Assembly: GCA_011087745.1 (NCBI GenBank)
Contig: JAALLB010000038.1
Location: 1 to 10,240 of the forward strand
Source: Hyphomicrobiales bacterium
GTDB lineage: Bacteria > Pseudomonadota > Alphaproteobacteria > Rhizobiales > Rhizobiaceae
Length of the DNA stretch: 10,240 nucleotides
Reading direction: 5' to 3'
Part shown: one piece after another, positions 1 through 7,800 of the stretch
How positions within the stretch are numbered: the first letter of the stretch is position 1
How the letters are laid out: every line of letters starts with the position of its first letter
The notes under the pieces: model-generated
Seen by the model: only the letters and a program-made list of their open reading frames with translations
Database searches by the model: none
What the model was told of the DNA's origin: nothing
Position numbers and translations under genes: made by a program

Positions 1-54
1 CGTATCATATCACACCAAAACATTCGGGTTTTGGAGTAGGATGGGTATAGCAAT

Positions 55-363
55 TTGGAAAATGCGGATATGAGCAAAGCAGATTTTAGCCGGGTGAATT
101 TTTCGAATGCCAATTTAAAGGGCGTCAACTTGTCATTTTCAAATATTTCACGCGCCAATTTGTCTGGAACACTGATCGATGAAAATTTCTCATTGGAAGG
201 TTCTTATTTGTTTCTCACCAGAATAGAGGGCTTGAATCTATCAGCTCTAAAGGGGCTCGCTCAATGGCAGGTCAATATGGCGTGCGGCAATGACAACACC
301 CAACTTCCAGATGGATTGACCCAACCAACAAGCTGGCCATGTAAATTTGAGACTGACGAATAA
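55..363 (+). CDS. Small pentapeptide-repeat protein, 5' end uncertain
   Basis: The first ~45 residues are tandem A(D/N)(L/F/M)xx pentapeptides (for example ADMSK, ADFSR, VNFSN, ANLKG, ANLSG), which fold as a right-handed quadrilateral beta-helix in this family. The tail has the ending often seen after such repeats: a 'GLAQWQ' segment, then ACGND, LPDGL and WPC (about residues 67-96). The biochemical role of such small proteins is generally unknown. The start is doubtful. Position 55 is a TTG, an ATG lies in frame at 70, and neither has a convincing ribosome-binding site. The repeat register continues back in frame to about position 49 (residues SNLEN) but meets a TAG stop at 37-39. The protein may therefore be a genuine short one or the 3' remnant of a longer gene broken by a frameshift or truncation. 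It ends 6 nt from the convergent dcd stop codon. The family call is firm; the intact-gene call is not. Confidence 0.6.
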   Translation: MENADMSKADFSRVNFSNANLKGVNLSFSNISRANLSGTLIDENFSLEGSYLFLTRIEGLNLSALKGLAQWQVNMACGNDNTQLPDGLTQPTSWPCKFETDE

Positions 364-369
364 TTTAGA

Positions 370-1461
370 CTAAGACTTAAAGTGCTTTGAAAGTTTTAAA
401 CTCTGTGCCTGGTAATTTGAACCCAGATCAGTTCCATAAAGTTGTGCTGGCCGCTCTTGCATGTGTTCATAAACCAAGCGACCGACAAGTTGGTCGTGTT
501 CCAAAATAAACGGCACATCATGGCTTCGCACTTCCAATACACCCCGAGATCCTTCACCTCCTGCATGCACATGACCAAAGCCCGGGTCAAAAAACCCTGC
601 ATAATGCACACGAAACTCGCCAACATGAGTGTCGTATGGAACCATTTCCGCTGCATATAGTGGCGGCACGTGCACTGCTTCATTTGAAACAAGGATATAA
701 AATTCATCAGGATCCAGCACCAAATCTTGAGTGCCGTGATTATAAATTGGTTCCCAGAAATCCAAAATACTATGGGCAGCTTTTTTATCAACATCAACAA
801 GTCCGGTATGCCGCTTGCCGCGATATCCGACCAACCCATTTTCATCGCCAGATAGATCAATTGACATACCAATACCTCCGTTGCGGATACTTGGTTCTGC
901 TCGAGCTACCAATGTTTCTGACTTGTGAAGCGCTAAAAGCTCTTCATCATCCAAAACAGTTCTACCTTTTCTAAATCTAATTTGAGAAAGTCTTGACCCG
1001 GTACGCACTACAATTGGAAATGTACTTGGACTAACTTCCAGATACATTGGCCCCTTATAGCCCGCTGGTATCTGGTCAAAAGCCTGACTTTGATCGACGA
1101 TAACCCGTGTAAAAATATCCAAACGCCCCGTTGAACTTTTTGGGTTTGCAGAAGCTTCAATGTCTTCCGGCAATGCCAAACTCTCCAATAGTGGCACAAG
1201 ATAAACACAACCAGTTTCCAAAATAGCACCATCTGTAAGGTCTAATTCATGCAGCTTAAATCGATCCAGTTTTTGGCTAACAGAATTGTCCTTGCCTGGA
1301 AGAAAAGAAGCCCGCACACGAAAAGCTTTTGTTCCCAACCGCAGGTCAAGACTTGCTGGTTGCACCTGATCCGCATCAAATGGCTTGTCGGTAAGAATGC
1401 TACCATCGGCATGCAGTTGCCCTATGGCTGCATCTGCGAGAATTCCTGTTGTGCGTGTCAT
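370..1461 (-). CDS. dcd: dCTP deaminase, long two-domain alphaproteobacterial form
   Basis: Deaminates dCTP to dUTP in the cytoplasm, feeding dUTPase and thymidylate synthesis. The protein is about 363 residues, roughly twice the ~190 of E. coli Dcd, and matches the long family (Pfam PF06559 type). It reads as two tandem dUTPase/DCD-like halves. Numbering from the upstream TTG at 1473, the N half has QPASLDLRLG (38-47), the nucleotide-binding PKSSTGRL (111-118) and YLEV with the presumed catalytic Glu146. The C half has FFDPGFG (294-300) and VLEV (Glu314). I place the start at the ATG at 1461 because the longer reading frame begins with TTG; neither start has a strong ribosome-binding site. 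The gene is divergent from metZ. A weak candidate promoter on this strand is TTCACG (1522-1517), 17 nt, TATTTA (1499-1494). The family identity is confident; which half carries the active site is inferred. Confidence 0.93.
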   Translation of the reverse strand: MTRTTGILADAAIGQLHADGSILTDKPFDADQVQPASLDLRLGTKAFRVRASFLPGKDNSVSQKLDRFKLHELDLTDGAILETGCVYLVPLLESLALPEDIEASANPKSSTGRLDIFTRVIVDQSQAFDQIPAGYKGPMYLEVSPSTFPIVVRTGSRLSQIRFRKGRTVLDDEELLALHKSETLVARAEPSIRNGGIGMSIDLSGDENGLVGYRGKRHTGLVDVDKKAAHSILDFWEPIYNHGTQDLVLDPDEFYILVSNEAVHVPPLYAAEMVPYDTHVGEFRVHYAGFFDPGFGHVHAGGEGSRGVLEVRSHDVPFILEHDQLVGRLVYEHMQERPAQLYGTDLGSNYQAQSLKLSKHFKS

Positions 1462-1512
1462 GGGTTCAACCAAATTTGATAATTACATCTCACTAAATAA
1501 AGCGAAGATTGA

Positions 1513-1541
1513 TTGACGTGAAGAGGCAGATGCAGTAACAC
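1513..1541 (+). promoter_or_regulatory. Candidate sigma-70-type promoter for metZ
   Basis: TTGACG at 1513-1518 matches the -35 consensus in 5 of 6 bases. Exactly 17 nt downstream lies TAACAC (1536-1541), a weaker -10 element. The predicted transcription start, about 7 nt further on (near 1548), falls just before the first base of the SAM-II aptamer at 1551. That position independently supports the assignment, since a riboswitch has to lie within the transcript. The -35 overlaps the weak candidate dcd promoter on the other strand. Confidence 0.5.
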
Positions 1542-1548
1542 ACACTTA

Positions 1549-1607
1549 ATCGTGGTGATTTGGGCCGGCCGGCTTGCAGCCACGTTAAAAAAGTTGCTAA
1601 AGGGCCG
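1549..1607 (+). promoter_or_regulatory. SAM-II riboswitch aptamer (metA/metZ leader)
   Basis: This matches the alphaproteobacterial SAM-II consensus as I know it. P1 is CGTGG (1551-1555) paired with CCACG (1580-1584), and the conserved TGATTT (1556-1561) opens the loop. A CCGGC-rich variable segment follows, then TTGCAG (1574-1579), an A-rich linker TTAAAAAAG (1585-1593) and the conserved GCTAAA (1596-1601). The pseudoknot is visible as GCAG (1576-1579) pairing with TTGC (1594-1597), the last pair being G-U. SAM-II binds S-adenosylmethionine and shuts off methionine biosynthesis genes in this class; metA and metZ/metX leaders are its usual home, and metZ lies directly downstream. The aptamer ends about 80 nt before the metZ start codon, so direct occlusion of the start site is less likely than control through the terminator that follows. 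Confidence 0.93.
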
Positions 1608-1634
1608 AATTTGTGGGGACCGACTCACATGTTA

Positions 1635-1674
1635 GGAACCGGAACGCGACTTCGCATTCTGGTTTTTTTGTTTT
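1635..1674 (+). terminator. Intrinsic terminator in the metZ leader (riboswitch expression platform)
   Basis: AACCGGAACGCG (1637-1648) pairs with CGCATTCTGGTT (1653-1664) around an ACTT loop. That is 12 positions with one G-U pair (1641/1660) and one C/A mismatch (1645/1656). The stem runs straight into TTTTTTTGTTTT (1663-1674), the standard layout of a Rho-independent terminator. It lies between the SAM-II aptamer and the metZ ribosome-binding site (GGAG, 1676-1679), so readthrough is required for metZ expression. Its role as the off-state of the riboswitch is inferred from position. Confidence 0.82.
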
Positions 1675-1686
1675 CGGAGTTAAGAA

Positions 1687-2874
1687 ATGTCCTCAAATAA
1701 CACATGGCGCCCTGCTACAAAACTCATTCATGGCGGCACCACCCGCAGTCAGTTTGGTGAAACATCTGAAGCACTTTATCTGACACAAGGGTTCTTATAT
1801 GACAGTGCAGAGGCTGCCGAAGCGCGGTTTAAGGGCGAAGAAGACGGCTATATATACTCACGCTATGGAAACCCAACAGTTTCCATGTTTGAAGAACGCA
1901 TGTGCATCATGGAAGGCGCAGAAGATGCCAGAGCAACCGCATCTGGCATGGCAGCAGTAGCAGCTGCGATTGCTTGTCAGGCCAAAGCTGGTGATCACGT
2001 TGTCGCAGCAAAAGCCTTGTTTGGCTCTTGTCGCTGGATCATTGAAAAACTGATGCCTCAATACGGTGTTGAGTTCTCTTTAGTGGATGGCAAAAACATC
2101 GATGCCTGGAAAGCGGCTGTACGATCAAACACAACAATTTTCTTTCTTGAAAGCCCAACCAACCCGACATTGGAATTGGTAGACATAAAAGCCGTTGCTG
2201 ACTTGGCACATGAAAATGATGCGGTTCTTATTGTTGATAATGTGTTTGCAACGCCAATGTACCAGCGTCCTATCGAATTGGGTGCCGATGTTGTGATGTA
2301 TTCAACAACCAAGCACATTGATGGCCAAGGTCGCTGTTTGGGTGGGATCATCCTTGGAACAGAGGAATGGATAAACGATAATCTTCATGAATATTTTAGG
2401 CATACTGGCCCAAGCATGAGCCCATTTAGTGCCTGGAACTTCCTCAAGGGACTTGAAACTCTTCCCTTGCGAGTATCGCAGCAAACGTCAAATGCTGGAA
2501 AAATTGCTGACTTTCTGGCTGAGCAAAATTCGGTAAACCGCATGATTTATCCAGGGCACAAAAGCCACCCGCAAGCTGAGCTTGCAGCCAGACAGATGAG
2601 TGGTGGCTCTACAATGGTTGCATTTGAAGTTACTGGCGGTAAATCGGGCGCATTTAAGTTTATCAATGCGCTGGAGACCATACAAATCTCCAATAATTTG
2701 GGCGATGCAAAAAGCTTGATCACGCATCCAGCAACAACAACCCACAAAAACCTCTCAGAGGATGATCGCGAAGAGTTGGGTATATCTGATGGCATGATCA
2801 GACTTTCAGTTGGGCTTGAAGACGCTGATGATCTTCTTGAGGACATTCAAAAAGCACTGACTAGCATTTCGTGA
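1687..2874 (+). CDS. metZ: O-succinylhomoserine sulfhydrylase
   Basis: PLP-dependent enzyme of the Cys/Met metabolism family. It replaces the succinyl group of O-succinylhomoserine with sulfide, giving homocysteine for direct-sulfhydrylation methionine synthesis in the cytoplasm. It has 395 residues, the usual family length. Motifs: YSRYGNPT (57-64, cofactor phosphate contacts from the neighbouring subunit), VDN with Asp184 over the pyridine nitrogen, YSTTKHIDGQGR with Schiff-base Lys209, SLITHPATTTH (343-353), and IRLSVGLED with the substrate-carboxylate Arg372. The ATG at 1687 has GGAG 7 nt upstream. The SAM-II riboswitch and terminator in the leader agree with a methionine-biosynthetic role, which favours metZ over cystathionine gamma-synthase or methionine gamma-lyase paralogues. 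Sequence alone does not fully settle succinyl versus acetyl substrate. Confidence 0.94.
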   Translation: MSSNNTWRPATKLIHGGTTRSQFGETSEALYLTQGFLYDSAEAAEARFKGEEDGYIYSRYGNPTVSMFEERMCIMEGAEDARATASGMAAVAAAIACQAKAGDHVVAAKALFGSCRWIIEKLMPQYGVEFSLVDGKNIDAWKAAVRSNTTIFFLESPTNPTLELVDIKAVADLAHENDAVLIVDNVFATPMYQRPIELGADVVMYSTTKHIDGQGRCLGGIILGTEEWINDNLHEYFRHTGPSMSPFSAWNFLKGLETLPLRVSQQTSNAGKIADFLAEQNSVNRMIYPGHKSHPQAELAARQMSGGSTMVAFEVTGGKSGAFKFINALETIQISNNLGDAKSLITHPATTTHKNLSEDDREELGISDGMIRLSVGLEDADDLLEDIQKALTSIS

Positions 2875-2948
2875 TTTTCAATTGAATGTTTGGGCTGCGT
2901 TCAAAGTTATGCTAGACCTTCTGTTGGTTAGACGAGGCATAATTTGCA

Positions 2949-3341
2949 ATGTTCAAAGCAAAAACTCATGGCGTTAGCGTTACGGTAATGCCTGTATATA
3001 TTGACGAACGATCAAACCCGGAAAGCTCTCAGTATTTTTGGGCATATCGTGTTGTCATCGAGAACGAATCTGATCAAATGCTCCAACTTCTAACTCGTTA
3101 CTGGAAAATTACTGATAGTAATGGTCATGTTGAAGAAGTTCGCGGAGATGGTGTTATAGGAGAACAACCTGTTCTTAAAAGTGGAGAAAATTTCAGTTAT
3201 ACAAGCGGATGCCCACTTTCCACACCTTCTGGCATAATGGTAGGCAGTTATAATATGCAAAACGAAAAGGGTGAAATGTTGGAAGTTGCGGTACCTGCTT
3301 TTCCATTGGATTTGCCCGATATACACCCAGTGATAAATTGA
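2949..3341 (+). CDS. apaG: ApaG domain protein
   Basis: A complete 130-residue ApaG (DUF525) protein, the normal length. It has an immunoglobulin-like/fibronectin-III-like beta-sandwich fold. The family signatures are RYWKITDSNG (50-59), GDGVIGEQP (66-74) and YTSGCPLSTPSGIMVGSY (84-101). The name comes from E. coli, where apaG lies beside apaH (diadenosine tetraphosphatase). Mutants in enterics have been linked to cobalt resistance and magnesium efflux, but the molecular role is unsettled; 'Co2+/Mg2+ efflux protein' in databases is a historical label. A GAGG at 2934-2937 lies 11 nt upstream of the ATG. It follows metZ by 74 nt with no evident terminator, so it may be read from the metZ transcript, and trkH follows after 13 nt. 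Confidence 0.95.
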   Translation: MFKAKTHGVSVTVMPVYIDERSNPESSQYFWAYRVVIENESDQMLQLLTRYWKITDSNGHVEEVRGDGVIGEQPVLKSGENFSYTSGCPLSTPSGIMVGSYNMQNEKGEMLEVAVPAFPLDLPDIHPVIN

Positions 3342-3354
3342 GAAACCTACCTAG

Positions 3355-4806
3355 ATGATTGCAGACCTGCGCCCTATTTTTCTGATTGTTGGTATGTTGA
3401 TTGCAACGCTTGGTGGAGCGATGTTTTTGCCTGCGGCTGTTGATTTTATTGCGGATAATGATGACTGGGAAGTCTTCGCTTTTACAGGATCTGTGACATT
3501 GCTTGTGGGGCTAGGGCTTTATTCTGGCGCCCGGGGCACGTCACAAGGAATGTCCACGCGACAAGCATTCGTCATGACAACCAGCGTATGGATTGCCCTT
3601 GTTTTCTTTGGGTCCATTCCATATCTGCTTTCTGGAGCGGTACCAACATTTACTGATGCTTTTTTTGAATCGATGTCAGGCCTCACGACAACCGGCTCCA
3701 CCGTGATCACTGGCCTTGACAGCCAACCTCCCGGAATTTTGCTTTGGCGCGGGATTCAACAATGGCTTGGCGGCTTGGGTATCATTGTGATGGCGGTTGC
3801 CGTTCTGCCGATGCTGCAGGTTGGCGGAATGCAGTTGTTTAAAATTGAAGCTTTTGACACCGCTGAAAAGATCATGCCGCGAGCCACACAAATATCCGAC
3901 ATGCTAACCTTTGTTTTCATCATTATCACCGGGATTTGCATCCTCGCGTATTTCTTTGCCGGCATGCCATTATCAGATGCAGTAATTCATGGCATGACAA
4001 CGGTAGCAACTGGTGGTTTTTCGACCAAAGATGCCTCTATGGGATTTTTCAATAGCCATTCAATTCACCTCATTTCTGTGACCTTCATGATCCTGGGGTC
4101 AATACCCTTTATTCTTTACGTGCAAGCAACCAGAGGGCAACCGAACAAACTTTGGAGAAACTCACAAGTGCAGGTGTTTTTCCTGGTTGTGGCTTTTTGC
4201 ACGTTCATTGCATGGCTATTGAATTCATCGATCGAAGGCGCCGATGATACATCTCGTTTCGTGGAAGCATTGTTTAATGTCACATCGATTATTACTGGAA
4301 CGGGGTATTCCACCACTGATTACGGTCAATGGGCTCCGGGGGCCAATGCTTTTTTCTTTGCCATTATGTTCATTGGCGGCTGCGCTGGATCAACCTCTTG
4401 TGGCATAAAAATATTCCGTTTCCAGATTTTGTTTGAAACCATCAAACAACACTTACGCCGTATATTTTACCCCAATGGTATTTTCATGATGCGGTTTAAT
4501 GGCAAGCAAATTGAAGATAGTGCGGCAACTGCTGTCATGAATTTTTTCGCGGTCTATTTTCTGCTCTTTGGCATTTTTGCTATTCTGCTCAACTTGACGG
4601 GGCTTGATTTTCTAACTTCGATGTCAGCAGCCGGAACGTCTATTTCCAATGTTGGGCCGGGCCTTGGCAAATCAATTGGTCCAGCCTCTACTTTTCAAGA
4701 GTTAAACGACACAGCCAAATGGATCCTGTCAGCAGCAATGCTGGTAGGCCGATTGGAACTCTTCACCGTTCTTGTATTGTTTATGCCAAGGTTTTGGAGA
4801 ACCTAA
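3355..4806 (+). CDS. trkH: TrkH-family potassium uptake channel subunit
   Basis: Inner-membrane potassium-translocating subunit of the Trk system, which works with the cytoplasmic NAD/ATP-binding TrkA ring. It has 483 residues, the same length as E. coli TrkH. All four pore-loop selectivity-filter segments of the M1-P-M2 repeats are visible: LTTTGST (110-116), TVATGGFST (216-224), SIITGTGYST (311-320) and AAGTSISNVGPGLG (425-438). The C-terminal helix ends GRLELFTVLVLFMPRFW as in the family. Hydrophobic segments run the length of the protein. It is closely coupled to apaG (13 nt gap) and so probably cotranscribed. No trkA is in the window; the partner must lie elsewhere. The ribosome-binding site before the ATG at 3355 is weak (GAGAA). 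It converges on the RND permease gene with only 2 nt between the stop codons. Confidence 0.96.
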   Translation: MIADLRPIFLIVGMLIATLGGAMFLPAAVDFIADNDDWEVFAFTGSVTLLVGLGLYSGARGTSQGMSTRQAFVMTTSVWIALVFFGSIPYLLSGAVPTFTDAFFESMSGLTTTGSTVITGLDSQPPGILLWRGIQQWLGGLGIIVMAVAVLPMLQVGGMQLFKIEAFDTAEKIMPRATQISDMLTFVFIIITGICILAYFFAGMPLSDAVIHGMTTVATGGFSTKDASMGFFNSHSIHLISVTFMILGSIPFILYVQATRGQPNKLWRNSQVQVFFLVVAFCTFIAWLLNSSIEGADDTSRFVEALFNVTSIITGTGYSTTDYGQWAPGANAFFFAIMFIGGCAGSTSCGIKIFRFQILFETIKQHLRRIFYPNGIFMMRFNGKQIEDSAATAVMNFFAVYFLLFGIFAILLNLTGLDFLTSMSAAGTSISNVGPGLGKSIGPASTFQELNDTAKWILSAAMLVGRLELFTVLVLFMPRFWRT

Positions 4807-4838
4807 GCTTATTCAGCAGGCTGCGTAGAGCTTTTCTT
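4805..4838 (+). terminator. Weak candidate terminator after trkH
   Basis: AAGCT (4805-4809) can pair with AGCTT (4829-4833), enclosing a smaller CAG/CTG pairing (4814-4816 with 4821-4823). A TTTTCTT run follows from 4832. It begins inside the trkH stop codon and lies in the last codons of the convergent permease gene. The stem is interrupted by internal loops, so this is only a plausible site. No better terminator is visible at this tail-to-tail junction. Confidence 0.25.
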
Positions 4839-7800
4839 ACGTTCGCCAAAAATGGTTTGCAGCGTGAATTTAATATCATCGCCAATACCGATAAACGCTG
4901 GCACAAGGAACAATACGATCAATGTTGCCAGCCCCAAACCAAAGACAATGGTGATTGCCATTGGCAACAAGAATTGAGCCTGCAGGCTTTTTTCAAACAT
5001 CAATGGAACCAGCCCGCCAATCGTTGTTAGAGACGTTAATAAAACAGCTCTAAGACGGTCTCGGCTTGCCCCTATTGCAGCTTCTGGCAGGCTTTCCCCA
5101 AGGTCCAGCCTTTCATCAAGCCGGCTTACCAGGATTATTGAGTCATTGACCAAGATACCTGCAAGCCCCAACAGGCCAATAAAAGAGAGTATTGTGAGCT
5201 TAAACCCAAGCACCCAGTGCCCAACAACAGCTCCGACAAGGCCAAATGGAATAATCAGCATAATTGCAATTGGTCTGAAATAACTGCCAAAAACCCAAGC
5301 CAGAACAATGTATATGACAGCCAAGGCTACATAAATGCCCGTCGTTAAATCAGCAAATGCCTTTTTGCGTTCTTCATCTTTGCCGCCGAAACGATAGTCC
5401 AAAGCCATTGCGTCCATAATTTTAGGAAGCTCGCCAGCTTGCAAAATCTCGATTGCTTTATCAGTTGTTACAATATCGGTATCAAGATCAGCGGTTACAG
5501 AGACAATGGTTTTACCGTCTTCACGTTGTATTGCAGAAAAGCCCTGCTTCTCGGTTAAAGTCACAACTTCGCCCAATGGTACAAATTGACCCTGCGGGCT
5601 TCGCAATTCAAAGTTTCGAAGCTTGTCACCCCCTTTATCTCTGGTTGTACGGGAAACACGTATTGTGACTTCATCATCGCCGCGCGCGAACCTGCGAGGG
5701 ATTGCACCATCGAACGCATTGCGAACTTGTCGGCCGACTTCATCAATACTAAAACCAAGCGCTGCACCGCGCGGCAAGAGGCGCATGATCAATTCCGGTT
5801 TTCCGAATGGTAAATCATCGGCAACCCCAATAGCGCCATTGATGGCCTGTACAATTGGAATAACCTTAGTTGCAGCCTCCTTGAGGCTTGCGACATCACT
5901 GCCAATTATTTCCACATCCAAATCCCGACCTGGGGGGCCGCCACGCGATTCAAAGATAGCAATACGTTTTGCACCAGCAAGTTTTGGCAAGGCTTTGCGC
6001 CAAGCCTTTACGATATCCGGTGTGCGGATTGTACGAACTTCCGATGATGAAAGCTGCACTCTTAGTTCTGCAAGATTATCACCAACACTTCGGCCTGCAC
6101 TTCCAAGTGTTGTGAATACTGCTGTTACCAGCTCTTCTTCACCACCCGTCAAGTCGGTCGAAGCACGTGTCAGGGCATTTTCTACTTCATTGATAATCTC
6201 AAATGCACGCTGTTCAGGGATGCCTGCGTTAAACACCAAACGCGCACGAATATTCTCGGCTTCCGGAGATGGGAAGAACACAAATTTTACCTGCTCCCCG
6301 CGAATTGGGCCAAGTGCCAACACCATTACACTTGCCAATGCAACCGCGACTGTTACATACCGCCAGCGGAAAGACAGTTTCACCATCCAGTTAAACGGGC
6401 CATCGCGAAACGCGTTGAAATGGCTATCAAACCAGGTCCTGAACCAACCTTGATCATGAGGCCCTTTGTCTTGCGGAGAGAGTTTTTTCAAAAGCCAAAA
6501 TATGCCCTCAAATAAAGTTCCAACCAGAAGCGAACCGATGGTAATCAACAGTATAAACAGTATAACAGAACCACTTTCTTGCGCTTCCAAAATCGGCTTC
6601 AAGAACGGAACACCGGCTAAATCAAGGGAGCCGGATGAAACTCTGTTTATAACAAAAATCAAGATGCCGCCAATCAGACTTGCAAAAAACATCTGCCGCC
6701 AAAAGGACCATCTGCGCTTTGGTTTATGTTGCAGAGTGTGAGCCAGGTGACCTGGAAGAATTAGAAAACACTCGACTAGACTAGCGATGATCACAGAAAT
6801 CACGACATAGGGCATTACACCCATGATCTGACCGATGATATCGCCAATCAGAAGCATTGGTGCAAATGCGGCAACAGTTGTGATCATTGCAGCCATGACA
6901 GGCGTTAACATGCGCCCAGCACCATTTTCAGCAGCCTGAAAGGGTTCATCACCTGCTTCGAATCTTGAAGCGGTATGCTCACCAACCACAATTGCATCAT
7001 CGACGATAATTCCAAGCATCATGATCATGGCAAACAGTGTAATCATGTTGACGGTTTGCCCCAGCAGAAGCATGAAACCCAATGTGGCAAACATGGCAAC
7101 CGGTATGCCGGCGGCAACCCAAAATGCTATTCGCGCATTTAGAAAAATAAAGAGCGTTGCGACAACCAGAACAAGTCCAAAAATACCATTCCAAAACAGA
7201 AGCGAAATACGTTCAACAAGCGAATCTGCCCGTACTTCATATTTTTTCAATGTCACACCAGCTGGCATAACATCTTCAATTTCTGAAAGGTATTGATCCA
7301 AAATTCGAGCCGTCTTCAGGGTATCTGCACTTAAGGCACGCTCAACAGTAATTTGGATAGCTGACTTGCCGCCAGACAATCCGCGAGCCTGCCCATCTTC
7401 ATAGCCGCGCTTTATAACTGCAATATCACCCAGCAAGACTTTCTCGCCGGTGGCGAACGATTTTATTTCAATATTGTTGAGAGCCGTTGGGTCTTCAGCA
7501 TCAGCAAGCGCACGTATTTGTTTTTCAACATCACCCTTTAATTGGCCTGAGGGCGTATCGCGGCTGTTTTCTGCAATTACTGCCGATATTTCTGCGATTG
7601 ATAATCCAAGGCGTCGCAGTTCCCGCTCCGAAATTTCGACTTGCAGTTCTTCATCACGCATACCAACAAACGAAATTTTATCAATACCACGTTCAATCAA
7701 ATCATCGCGAATTTTCTTGGCATGAATTCTCAAGGTACTTTCTGGGACATCGCCAGACAAAGATAGTCTTGCAACACGATCAAAAAACGAACCCTTGGCA

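Noticed and set aside
1563..1573. GC-rich palindrome GGCCGGCC as a possible separate regulatory site
   Set aside because: It lies inside the variable loop of the SAM-II aptamer and is better explained as part of that RNA.
2877..2886. Perfect 10-bp palindrome TTCAATTGAA just after the metZ stop codon
   Set aside because: Short and AT-rich, with no promoter placed around it; expected by chance at this base composition.
2912..2931. Stem-loop CTAGACC / GGTTAG with one bulged G between metZ and apaG
   Set aside because: Only six pairs and no T-run follows in either direction, so it is not supported as a terminator. It may be chance or a minor leader hairpin of apaG.
4789..4804. AGGTT / AACCT hairpin spanning the trkH stop codon
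   Set aside because: A 5-bp stem with no T-tract in either direction; not enough for a terminator.
5623..6453. Long open frame on the plus strand (276 codons) opposite the RND permease
   Set aside because: It lies wholly inside the well-supported permease gene on the other strand, has no recognisable domain and is rich in S, T, R and P as expected of an antisense shadow frame.
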